DNA from: Maylandia zebra
Taxonomy: Eukaryota; Chordata; Actinopteri; Cichliformes; Cichlidae
Reading direction: 5' to 3'
Length of the DNA stretch: 64,000 nucleotides
NCBI RefSeq assembly: GCF_041146795.1
Contig: NC_135168.1
Coordinates: 42,345,870 to 42,409,869, forward strand
Shown here: piece after piece, positions 10,836-22,090 of the stretch
Layout: every line of letters begins with the position of its first letter
How positions within the stretch are numbered: position 1 is the stretch's first letter
Made by a program: the position numbers and the translations under genes
The notes under the pieces: model-generated
Told to the model about the DNA's origin: nothing
Database searches by the model: none
The model's input: the letters and a program-made list of their open reading frames with translations, nothing else

Positions 10836-11944
10836 GTAAAGCTGCACACTTTTTTATTTTCTTTAATTGAAGTTAAAAGTTTTTTTTTAAACTGTTCTTT
10901 CGGTTTCTGAACTTTAACAACTCTGCTGCAAGACAACAAATCAGTCGTTCCAACTTGGCCAGAGTTTAAATAACTAACTTGCAAAGGCGTCACAGTTATC
11001 TGTCCAGCATTCTTGTTCATAGCACCAGGCACTTGCAGTGAGCGTGTTTATCATTGTAAGATTATTATGAGTTGTTTTATATGACTAGAAAACTTGTCTC
11101 CAGAGTTTTTCAAGGACTTTTTATTTTCCCCTAAGGGAATGTTTTTGCATAGGAGCATCTTGCCTAAACAGTGTTATTTGTTTTCATTGTAAATATGTAG
11201 AGTGGCAGTAACTTTGTGTGAAAACATTCATACATGATAAATATTTAATTAAAATAGAGCAGGACAGGAGATGAGGGTGTGGGTACACACCCACCACATG
11301 AATGCAGACTAGATTGAAGTTGTGCAGTTTACTAAGATGCATATAAGTCATTCATGGCTATATACTTTATTGCCTTTAGATGATTTTGATCCTTCTTAGA
11401 GATAACAAATAAGAATAGCTACATTTGTGTAGTTATTTCACCTTTGTGCAGTGTGGATGTGTAGATGTACTTTGCATAGTGAGTGGGACTTTTTCTTTTG
11501 TACAGGACCTCAATAACCCACATTTTAAAGTTATATCAAAGAGGTGCCGAAATGATTGTTGACAGTGTTGATGTTATCGCTCAGATGTCTCTCTTATCTA
11601 ATCCAATGTCGTTTGCCAAGAAATGGAAGTTTAAAAAGTTACTACTACTTCCCTATGAGAGTGTACAGCAACAACTTTGGGTGTGGATCCCCCCTCTCTC
11701 CTCCCCCTTCTTTTTTTCTCTCCCTCCCTTTTTGTTTGCTGTCTCCTCACAGTGGCACACCCTTTAGTGCCAGTGAAAAAAAGGAAAACCATCCACGCTA
11801 CAGACAGTTTTTTGCAGCGGGTCTCAGCAAATTACATTTAAATGTCCTTTGTGGGATACTAAGGGTGTGCTGGCGAAGACAGAAAAGTCATGATTATGGC
11901 TTTTTCTATGTCTTTTCACTGGATTCACTGTGTTGTTGGTTGGT

Positions 11945-11946
<2 letters not shown>

Positions 11947-12014
<68 letters not shown>
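11947..12014. repeat. Compound microsatellite (TC)14(TA)15(GA)5
   Basis: Directly readable: (TC)n at 11,947-11,974, (TA)n at 11,975-12,004 and (GA)n at 12,005-12,014. The flanking TC and GA arms are complementary, so the single strand could fold into a hairpin with a self-complementary TA centre. Confidence 0.95.
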
Positions 12015-14750
12015 TACAAAAAGTATTATATTTTTAAATGCAAACTGCTTCCGTTTATTGGCTAAATATGTATCAGCTTTTGAAAAAAACCTTTTTGGTT
12101 TGTGTTGCGCAACATGAAGTTGAAAACTTTCACTGCTGCTTGGCTCTGAGGCATATATGCATTTCATGACTTACTTTTTAAGGTCTTGAGCAGAGAAAGA
12201 TTTGTCTTTGTCTATTTTACCATGGGTCTCTCAACCTGGGCTCCTGGCCAGGGTGTGCAGGGGGAGAAGAAGGGAGGAAGACAGGGAAAGAGAGTCATGG
12301 AGTGAGTTGGTGAGGGGGGGATGGGCGGGGCAGGGGGTTGAGGAGGGGAGTAATGGAATGTAGTGGTTTGGAAAGACAAGCTAATTGAAACCAGGTTTGA
12401 GGCAGAGCAGGGGGAAGAGCTGAGACTTTGCACGTTTGGGGAAAAGAAAAAGAGGCATTTCTGAAACCCTAAAGTCAGGGGATTATTTTCTTTCCCATAA
12501 TATATTTAAAGCCTAAAATGGCATCATTTCAGCTGTGGTTTAAAGTAGAATCACTGCATGTAGTGCTGCCTATATTTTATGTGAAGTGGGTGTATAAGTT
12601 GAGAATCAGGAGTTCAGAAAGATCCTTTGTTTAATCTCACTTGGAAGTCAAATTTCATTGTGCTGTTGCGTGTCCTCTGCAGCTCCCTCCTGCCACACCC
12701 AAAAGTCACTTTAGAGGAGGGTTAGCGAGAGCTGATTTTTGCCCTGCTCTGCGTAGTCTTTTCTACAACGTGCACTTAACTCACACTGGGTGACCCACAG
12801 CTGTACATGTGTGGCATTTCTCAAATTGCTCTAGTCAAGGTGATTGATTATAACACAGGCTGCTTAAAGGGCCAAATGTAGTGATTGTCATTTAATCGGC
12901 ATTATGTTTAGCGTTTTTAGCTTTACTTGGTGATAATACGGTGTGAATAACCAAACTAAACATGATATTTCAGGTGTAGAGTTTTGCTTCAAGAGAGGGT
13001 GTGGACCTTAAACATAATAAATTTGAAGCGTGATTTATATTTCAGCTGCTCAAACATTCAGAGCTGCTCCTAACCGCCCCAAAGCTGAAATGCTCGTCAG
13101 TTAACAGGGCCTCATCTTGGCCTGGGGTGGATACTGTTTGTCTAAATACTTGCTCTGTCTACCAGTACAGCAGTACAGAGGGTACATTATTTTGTCACCT
13201 AGCAATGTAGGTCACTTGGAATTCCAAAAAGCACACCTTGAAATTTTAAAGCTTCATTGATCACATTTTTCTTTTTCTTTCACTCCGATGTTGCGGCTCT
13301 TCTCACCCATGTGACAACCAGCGTCGTTAGTAGGAAGAACTGGAAGAAGAGCATGCCGCATGACAGTTTGGAGCCTTGACAGTGTTGAGATGCTTATCGC
13401 AGTTCTCTGCCAGCGCAACTGCGTATTCTCGCAGTGTTGACTGACAGCACAGGCGCGAGGAATGGTGTTACTCATATGTTCCAGTATAAAATGCAAGGAA
13501 ACTGGTCTCTGGCATGCTTCCTCTGCTATTTCCTCATGGGTTTGTTGAGCGGGTGGTTGAAGAGGTGGGGCGGGGGGTGTTCAGTAAGCTGAAAGAAAGC
13601 GTGGTGGTTTCGAACAAACTATAGCGTATCCTTTTCACACTTGGCTTTCATTACGAAACCAAGCATTCCGGACGACTCCGTAGACGCACACCCTGGATAT
13701 TGGTTGGATAAAACAATGCAAAATGTATAGAGTGAGAAGATTTTCAATGAGCAACATTTTTCTTCCCTAAAGTTGCAAATAAAAATTTAACCATAGTGTG
13801 CAATTTCAGAACGTCTTTCTAGGCAATCCACCCAGCAGCCACGCCCTTCTCACTCACCCACTGCTGGAATGTTTCAGTGTGTACTCAGTATTCTCTGTGG
13901 AGCGCCTATCATTAGCTTGTCTTGTTTTTGAGAAACAGTTATTTTAAATTTGCGATGAAATAGTCACAATAAGTCACAAATAATTCTGTGGCAACCACGC
14001 ACCTGCATGCAATTCAGACTATTTCACTGTAGATTTTAGCAATGTGGGACCTTCCCAAGCATGGAGCTCAAAAAGGGCGTGAATCATTTCTGTCTGATAA
14101 AGCAAGAACTCGCACCAGTACTCCTCCAAACATCTCCTATATAAAAATATCAAAAGCCATCTGTTACTAAGCACTACTTGGAGATACATGCCCTAAATGT
14201 CAGGGCAACCATGCTTGGAATGTAAACTGAGAAATACATTCAACATGGTTTTTCTTTATCTGGCACAAGATATTCGAGGATGGAACTCTCGTGTGGTCTA
14301 AATAGAAGTGTGAATTGAAAGTACAATCCTGATGCTCTGTTTATGCTTCAGGTTCTTACAGCAAAGGAAGTCTCACATCTATATATACATTCTGCTGCTA
14401 TGGTTGCCACCTAACTCCTACTCATAACCTTGTCCCCTGTTCCGTGAATGGACTTGTATTTGCTCTCATTCAAGCAGCAGCTGAATATATTGCCATGTTA
14501 AACTAAGCTTGGCAATTTTTTGGCGTGACCTGTTTAATGTGTCAGTAAGCCTCTTGTGATGTTCTTTTTATATGGCTGATCTGTTCAAACTTGGCGCTTC
14601 TCTTTGGTCTAACTTGTTATGCCAGTTCAAAATTTACATCCTAGCTGCTTGATAGTCATGCCACTGAAACTATTGTTGGGCATTAGCCCAGGATCACTTC
14701 TCATTTAATAGCAGAACAGATCTTAAAAAATAGTTTGAATAAGGTTTTTT

Positions 14751-14960
14751 TTTTTCAAATCAAATCAAGTTTTTTGTCTATAGCACAGTGTTACATATAC
14801 AATCTCAAAGGCAGTTCTTGGTGTAATAATAGGAATGCAAAAAATAGGAATGCAAAGGAACAGGATCTCTAAAAAACCTGTAAGAACCCTCGAGAGAGGA
14901 AATTAAAACTGAGGTCTTAAATGTCTTGGTGTGTAATAGAGAACAAGCAGTTATGACAGA
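14751..14960. mobile_element. Possible short interspersed repeat
   Basis: Poly(T), then TCAAATCAAATCAA, then TTTTTTGTCTATAGCAC resembles the tail and start of minus-strand fish SINE/LINE fragments. The rest is not recognisable. Low confidence. Confidence 0.3.
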
Positions 14961-17379
14961 ACTGTGCAGAGCTTAAAAAGTATGTGAAAATCAAGGCAAA
15001 GCTGAAGTATGCTTCAAATGCAACCCCTCATTTCTGATTTTTTAAGAGCAAGAGAGGAGGATTTTAAGAGTTTCTTCAATTTTTCCATTTGGTGCATGAC
15101 TCCTGCCAAAGTCACAATGGCTTAATCAGAAGCAGGCCAAGTTAGCGTCAGTGGGCAGGCTTTAGTCTTATGTTGGACTTGTGGTTTGCTTCAGGGCTAT
15201 GTGGACTATGGAGTGCAGAAAACAACCAATTATTTTGACTCTCGTTCCTTTTATACACGTCACACGTGCACGTCCTATCTGCTTTTGTGAAGGAACATTG
15301 AAGGCCAGATACTGCTGTCTTCTTTGGTATTTCTTCGCTTTTGCTGTGTCTAAATACAATGCAGCAGGGGGGGAAAGAGAGTCTGTTTTGTTTTGACAAC
15401 AAGACTGATTAGGTCACTGGTCTTCTCTCCGTATCTGCCTTGCTGTACTGAGGTCTTTTTATCTGCTCATAATCAAATTTTATCAGAGCTCCACTCTGTG
15501 ATACACTCTGAAATTGAGCCTTAATCATTGTCACATTGCTCCTCTTTTCTCATTACTAAATTGATTGGATTTGGCAATCAAATTGGTAGACGGACTAAAG
15601 CTGCTTTGATCAGTTTCCAGAATGTATTGACCTACTTAAGCACAAAGTATGAAAGTTAACAGTCCAGGTTTGGAGGCATGTCTCTTTTTAAGTGATGGGG
15701 TGATGAGCTGGCTGCTGTTTACTGCGTCAGTGAAGCGCATGTTAAGCCAAAAGACACAAATGTAACCTCTCAATGCACATTTGACACACGTCTTAGGGTG
15801 CCATCACAGATGCACTGCTGACTTAACGTTGCATTTTTGCTTGTTTGAGTGGAACCTGGAGGTTGGGGGTGTGTGGTGGACTCATTGCAGGTGGGTTGGC
15901 ACTCCAGCTGTGTGCGGGGTGGGCAGCACAAAATAAAGCTAGAGTTAGTGTCAGAAGGAGGACATTTCTTTGGAGTTAGTCACTGTAGAAGAGGTTGGGC
16001 TTTCTTCCAGCTGGCCTGAGGGCTCTATCAAGGAATGTGTGTGACTGGAGGCCTGGGTGGGGCTGTGCACTGTGCTACTCCCTCTGCAAGTAAAGCCGAG
16101 AGGCAAAGCGACACGATCTGTGTCGTGGACTGTGGTATGGTACTTCTGGGCACTGCGTGTTTTTATTTGCTTCCTTCACTGTTTGTTGACCACATTTTAT
16201 CTTCCAGAAATACCTGCAGATGTGCTATGTGTGTGTGGTCTTACCAAGACACTGAGTAAAGAGGGTGGGGCAAACTGTCTCATATATTTTGATTTTGTTA
16301 AATCCGATATGCCTATTTCGTCATTTTCTATCATGACGTTGTAGCACAACACCTAAAAGCTTACACATATAATAACTTTATCACTAAGGCAAACACAGTG
16401 TCACATTTTCTTTAGTCTACCTTGTTGTATTCTGTGACATAACAGTCCGAATCAGTAACAGGGGCATGAGTATACACAGCTGCTGTGGTGCAAGTCTCAC
16501 TTCACACATGTAATGCGAACCCATTACTGGCTGGTATTTTATCTCAGCTATGTATTCTATTGGTGCAACAGAAAACAGGCCAAACTTTACTACGTTTTTT
16601 AAACTTTGCATCACTGTTAGGGGCTTTGTTACATTGCACAGGTATTAAAATCTGACTGTTCCATCTCACAAATATAGTAATGAGCAGTTTAGGTTATTGA
16701 ACATAAAATGTTGGGAAGGGGGAAGTTAATGATGGGGTTGAAGAAGAATTTTCCTGAAGGGCATGTTCCCACTGGTGCTGCATGTCTCTGCGCACATCAA
16801 GTCTGGTTCTGTTTGTACTGAGACTGACAAAAAGAGGGCTTTGTTTCACAATAACACAATAATTGGCATAAGACCTGTAAGATGTTGGGCTAGTTACAGC
16901 ACGTGTCTCACATTTTCAGCTTTGCCTTGATTTTCACAAACACAAGACTGACTTAGTGTAAAGAATGATGCTCAGAATTTAAATGATAGATTCAATTTAG
17001 GCAACAAACTTTGCTGCTATATTTGCTATTATTGCTTCGTATTTCTGCCTTTCTGTTGTGGTTTGATATTTTTACAGTCTTCCATGAAGCAGTGAAACTA
17101 AGGCAGATCAATGCATTAGCATTTTTAATAGTATACTTCCTCTCTGAATTCCTCTATAGCCAAATTTTCTTCATTTTTAATCAATTTCTAGCAAACCTAC
17201 TTGTTGTAGTTTGGCTAGTTTAGAGACAAACAAGTGGTTAAATTGATTTAAAAAGACATATTTCCTTACCAGTGTCAACACTGCTTCCAGCTACTTGTTG
17301 GTTAATTATTAAAGCCTCTTAAGGTGATGATTGATCAGCATCAGTAGTCTACTACATTAGACTACTTTATAAACGTATC

Positions 17380-17575
17380 TAAAAAGAAGTAAAGGAATGA
17401 ATACCTGTGATTAAGTCTAGTCATGAAAGTAAAAAGTGCAGGGGCTTTTTTGTAAATATTTTCTTATGCATAAGTATGGTAAGCTTGTAAGCTTCTAAAG
17501 TGAATCCCCACTTTTTCAGTTCTGCCTTTCCCATCTCTTAATGTGTAGGCTAACATTCTATAGCTAAATTTCATC
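17380..17575 (+). repeat. Intronic direct repeat copy 1
   Basis: Shares with 18,755-18,933 the ordered blocks TGTGATTAAGT, GTAAAAAGTGCAGGG, AAATATT-TCTTATGCATA, CTTGTAAGCTTCT, GAATCCCCACTTTTTCAGTTCTGC and TTCTATA. Together the two copies flank the candidate untranslated exon at 17,830-17,894. Confidence 0.75.
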
Positions 17576-17829
17576 ACTTAGTACTGAATCCTACCACAGC
17601 ATTTGACTTTATCATTCATATGGAGATGCACCTCGTAACATAGCAGGGACTTCTATGTGGAAAAGACATGCATAGCTTTTTGTCATCTGTCAAGCATGTG
17701 ACTGAAACTCAACTTTATATAGCAACATGGAATGTTATTGCAAAAGAGAGCAGCAAAGGTTTCTTTGCTGTCTTAGCAATACTTAATCTGTGTACAAATC
17801 ATACTAATTGTGTTTTTTTTTCTCAACAG

Positions 17830-17894
17830 AAGTCAAGAATACAAGAACAGAAGCAATAAACTGAAGCTCCTTGGCTTTGCTTGAGCAATCCAAG
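17830..17894 (+). other. ahnak: Candidate untranslated ahnak exon
   Basis: A 65-bp block with excellent splice signals on both sides: a long T-rich tract and TCTCAACAG before it, and CCAAG|GTAAGTGAG after it. It holds no ATG, which fits a 5' untranslated exon. It lies on the ahnak strand between the presumed first exon and the start-codon exon. Use in mature transcripts needs RNA evidence. Confidence 0.55.
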
Positions 17895-18754
17895 GTAAGT
17901 GAGTGCCCTTAAGTATATTGGAAACGATACAAAGAAAATCTATGATAGACTACATAAAAAAAGGAGAGAAAAAGAAAATCAATTTTCTTACTACCATCAC
18001 TTTGCTCAAACACTAACTAGTCAGTGTTACCACAGAGCAGCATCTATTTTATGGTCAGACTGCAAACCGCTTTTGGAATGTTTGCTGCAAAGCCTCCAAC
18101 GTAACTGGAAGGTCATGCCGCCGTCATTCAGCTGTGAAAGGCCTGCCTTGTGGAAACCTGATACCTGGGTGCTTCTGCTCCATGTGTCTCCTTTTGGTAT
18201 CCCGTCCCTCCTCCCAAAGTGACCACCTGCTTCACTCAAGTCCCTTTTCCCTTCTTGAGAAACGACCATGTCAAGAGCCCGCCAAAGATAATTTACTTCT
18301 TTTGTGTGTAGGGAAAAACTAGCAGTACTTTGACTGATTAGTGTTAAATCTGTAGGCCAATGATACTGTATAAATGATCCATATCCAGAAATGCTCTGTG
18401 GTTGCATTCGAGGTAACAGAAGCTTTTGTTTGTCTGGCTGGCTGCTCATATCCCCTTCTGGACAGACATACCAAGCCATAATAAAACATGACAGACAAGC
18501 CCGTTGATCTACCTTCGTATTTGGCATTGGATCAGCGGTACTCAGGCACGTTATAGAAATGAAAGAGAAAGAATACAGAGCTGAATGACTATCATGTACT
18601 GTCAACTCCTGGAGTCCCAGACCATTTGCTATGATTTCAAGAACAAGGGCTCATTCATTTGGCATATGTTTATAATCATAAGGTCTTTTTGGGTTAATTG
18701 TTAATTTTCCTAATTTAGTTTATACTTAATTACACTACTTTCTAAGTTTATCTT

Positions 18755-18933
18755 AAAATAAGCAAAGAAATTAATAATTGTGATTAAGTTGAGTAATGAC
18801 AGTAAAAAGTGCAGGGACTTTTTGCAAATATTCTCTTATGCATATCTCTGAACTTGTAAGCTTCTGAGGAGAATCCCCACTTTTTCAGTTCTGCTTGGAT
18901 GCCTTTCTTTAATGTTCTATAACATAGCTTGAC
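18755..18933 (+). repeat. Intronic direct repeat copy 2
   Basis: Second copy of the block at 17,380-17,575, diverged at scattered sites and ending just before the poly(C) run at 18,940-18,956. The optional exon at 19,072 follows it closely. Confidence 0.75.
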
Positions 18934-18939
18934 AACAAC

Positions 18940-18956
18940 CCCCCCCCCCCCCCCCC
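18940..18956. repeat. Poly(C) run
   Basis: About 17 consecutive C residues. Such runs are prone to length error in sequencing, so the count is uncertain. Confidence 0.9.
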
Positions 18957-19071
18957 TCTTTTTAATTGCCTCACTTTAATTTTTTTTAACATACTCTTTT
19001 CCTTATATCTCTTTCTGTGTGTTTCAAATTCCCCCTTGATTTCTGTTGCATGCCTCAGCTTCCCCCCACAG

Positions 19072-19131
19072 CTTGCTGCCAGAAATATGTCAGAACGTCT
19101 AGGACACAATGGCCCAAATAGTTCAAACATG
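19072..19131 (+). CDS. ahnak: Candidate optional N-terminal coding exon of ahnak
   Basis: A C-rich tract and CCCCCCACAG precede this block, and ACATG|GTAAGC follows it. An ATG at 19,087 begins 15 codons (MSERLGHNGPNSSNM) that reach the donor in phase 0. The next coding exon starts exactly at its own ATG (21,934) immediately after an acceptor, so splicing 19,131 to 21,934 would extend AHNAK by 15 residues without a frameshift. It could equally be untranslated, skipped, or a chance splice-site pair. Confidence 0.4.
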
Positions 19132-21757
19132 GTAAGCCTGTGTGCTAGGCCAAAATCAAAATATTTATCAAAACTATATGATTATGCTTGAAAATAAACC
19201 TTTGAAGGGATAAAGGGATAGTTGTGTCCCACGATTATGCGTATGAATGTGGATGCATTCTTAACTTCCCACCCTGTTTTTATAAACCCAATAATATTTC
19301 TTATGCTTTTCCCCTGTGAACATTTTTTCTGAACAATTATCTCATCTAGCAGTAATCTGTACAATGCCAATAAGACTAGCAAAAGAGAAAAACAAGATCA
19401 TGTGAAAGGTTTGTCAGTTATTTGGGTCTGTTTTTATTGACTGGATTAGGACAGGATATATTCGGGCAAAATGAGCTGTGTTCGAGCCCATGGGGAAGAC
19501 AAATTCCCTTTGATTTCTCCCAAATGCTGTGAGTGTGGGATCTGAAGGACACTTTAAAGATTTTGTAAATGGCTGCATCAGTTGGCCTGATTTGAATTTG
19601 CTCTACCCAAGATAATTAAATAAAGCTGTGTTTTTTGGTACTGTTTTTTTTTTACCCCTTCAGTTTTCACACATTTCAACTATAACTGATGCATATAATG
19701 TTGCAGCTTGAGGTCTTGATAGATTCGTGTTTCAAGGTACTATGAGGCCATGTGGAAAAGCACAATGTGATAGAAAGAAGGGAGGAGGACAGATGAAGCA
19801 ACAAAGTGAAGATCAGGTTTTATATACCTGCAAGCGGCTGGAATCACCTTTGGAATGAGCATTATCCTATTCTCCGGCATAATCATGCTCAGTGGCTAAA
19901 TGCTATTTTTTCAAAGAATTTTAATTTTACCTCAAAGCATTGCATGCTTTCTTCAGTATTCCCAACCATGCAGATCCAGTCTATTTATTGACTTGTGTTA
20001 ATTTGCAGAGGGCTTGTTATGTGACCTAGGACTGGCATCAACAGACTACAAATAACTGAGACAATAGTTCATATTACACAGAACTGTATGCACCACCTAG
20101 ATCTGCAGTCTTAATTTGGACATTGCAGGAAACACCAGAACTGTTTTCTTCTAACGATCTCATTTGTTTGAAACACTGCATTTTAGCTGCATGGCAGGAG
20201 TGGCATATGGCTGCTGAATAAGTGATGCATATTACAAAACCTCTTAAAACTGTTGCTTCTTTAGCTTCGTCTCAGGTTCCTCTTGTTTCCAGCAACTTGT
20301 TATCTTGCATAACAGAGAGGCAGTATCAGTGAATGAGGAAGGGATTCGTGGCCTGTGTGGTAACTGTGTTCTTGACTGTGGTGTAAAATTATATTAATTT
20401 TTCTGCTAATATTATTATTTCTAGCACATTGACATTAACATTAAAATACATATATTTGTAAGGTCAGACAAGATTATCAGTCTTATTTTTTTTCCAAGTT
20501 ATTATTCCTTAAATCTTTGTTTTTAATCATAATCACAATAAACACAGGAAACTAATCACCAAAGTGACTCATATCCTGTTTCATTCATCACAACTATGAA
20601 TAGGCTTTTGCCATTTTCTGTTGGCCGATAGAACCTTTGTTAAATCCTCCTCAATGGTTACAGTAGGCATTTGTAGTGATTGTCTCACTGAAATGACTGT
20701 GGTACTAGAGCTTTGCTACTGTCTTGTGGTGCAACATCATTAATCAAAAAGTACTTCCAATAGTGTTGTCACCAATCACATTACATTCTCTCGAATTTAA
20801 AAAAAACAAACAACAACATAAAAATCCCTTTCTATTGGTAGAGACACATCATCGTGGAACAGCTTTGTATATTTCGAGGAGTGGGTGGTGGAGAGCTTGG
20901 TACTAACAAAACAATAGGTTCTGTGTTCCAAAAAGGAGAGTGGGTATTACCAGTCAGCATGTTTGTGGACACATGTCTAGTAATGTTGTCAACAAACTTT
21001 ATCATTGATGTGATGATCTTTTTACATTGCAAACAGCGATAGTGACAGTTGTTGAAAAGCTAAGCATGAATTTCAGTTGGCCTAATTTAAAGTGATATAA
21101 ATATGGTAAATTTGGTAATTATTTGAAGGTATAATGTATACCTTATGTACTCTGATGGCCTCACCCAACCTAATGTGTGCTACTACAGCGTAAAGAGGTA
21201 GATCATTGTCATCAGCTTTGTAAAAACTTTCAGCTGTAGTGATAAAAAAATTAATAACAAATCTATGGTTAATTGCTGAAAAGGAATTCATAGCTCTTGT
21301 TATTGAACAGAACTACAAGCTTAATGTGGGATCCTATACAAGGGTGCAACTGTTTTCCTATTAGATTAGTGTTTGTGGTTGTACATCTGTATTAGAGTAG
21401 TAACTCTTTTAGGTGATGTATTTGTTACCATACATTTCTCCACCTTGGTGTGTTTTTGGTTTTTTTCTTTAAATAAAGTACCTGTGACCCTCACTTTTGT
21501 TTCTATTGATGTTTGAGTTGATCTGTACGCAGGGGATTTGGCTGTTTCCTCAGGGCAGGGAGTGGTCTGACTTCAACCAAGTTTCCAAAACGTAGTGCAT
21601 CCTGGAGGGAAGGGAAGGCACTTATAGTTAGATAGGCTATATTGTCTGAAGGAGTTTTAACACCATCTAGTGTTCACTTTTGGGTCTTTTAACCCAGGCT
21701 CCTTACAAAGTGGGATGTGGATAGAATTTGTTCAAAGTCTGTCTTTTGTTTTTGCAG
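19132..21757 (+). other. ahnak intronic sequence
   Basis: AT-rich and without recognised transposons. Small ORFs on both strands (60-73 codons) lack motifs. A GTGTT/TTTTTGG-rich patch occurs near 21,450. Confidence 0.4.
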
Positions 21758-21814
21758 GAAAACAAAGAGAATTTGTGCTACAACGAGGCTTGAATTGAAG
21801 AAAACAAAAACAAG
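21758..21814 (+). other. ahnak: Candidate untranslated ahnak exon next to the start-codon exon
   Basis: Acceptor TTGTTTTTGCAG and donor AACAAG|GTATTT enclose 57 A-rich bases with no ATG. The position, 119 bp before the start-codon exon, suits a short 5' untranslated exon, but the downstream intron would be short and the donor is only moderate. Confidence 0.4.
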
Positions 21815-21933
21815 GTATTTTAGGAATTTAAGGTTTAAGACTAGTATTCCATATTTTATGCTGTAAAGAGTTTTTGCCAACTAACTATGATTTTTTTCTG
21901 TTGAACCTGCTATTTTTATGGCTATGTTTACAG

Positions 21934-22090
21934 ATGGCTGACGAAGAGGAGACAAGGGAGGTACTCTTTCCAGATTGGGAAGGTGCTGACAAAACTGGCA
22001 TGACCATTGAACAGACAAGTGGAGGACAGCTCTTTGTTAAGGAGGTGAAAGGAGAGTCACCAGCAGCACGGTCTGGAAAAGTATATGAAG
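21934..22090 (+). CDS. ahnak: ahnak coding exon 1 (start codon, PDZ-like domain part 1)
   Basis: The ATG directly follows the acceptor TTTACAG, so the exon begins at its initiator codon unless spliced to an upstream coding exon. The encoded start MADEEETREVLFPDWEG parallels the acidic start of mammalian AHNAK. Donor TGAAG|GTAACA splits a glycine codon after one base (residue 53). Confidence 0.92.

Larger units (their letters stand above)
10836..17829 (+). other. Probable ahnak 5' intron
   Basis: About 7 kb with no supported coding exon. It contains the compound microsatellite at 11,947-12,014, a C/T-rich patch at 11,690-11,740, a G-rich patch at 12,250-12,360 and a possible short repeat at 14,751-14,960. 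One of a pair of direct repeats lies near its 3' end (17,380-17,575). Confidence 0.45.

Noticed and set aside
18027..18605. 192-codon minus-strand ORF in an ahnak intron
   Set aside because: The longest non-ahnak frame nearby, but it has no recognisable domain, splice context or repeat-family match. Left uncalled although a decayed mobile-element frame is not excluded.
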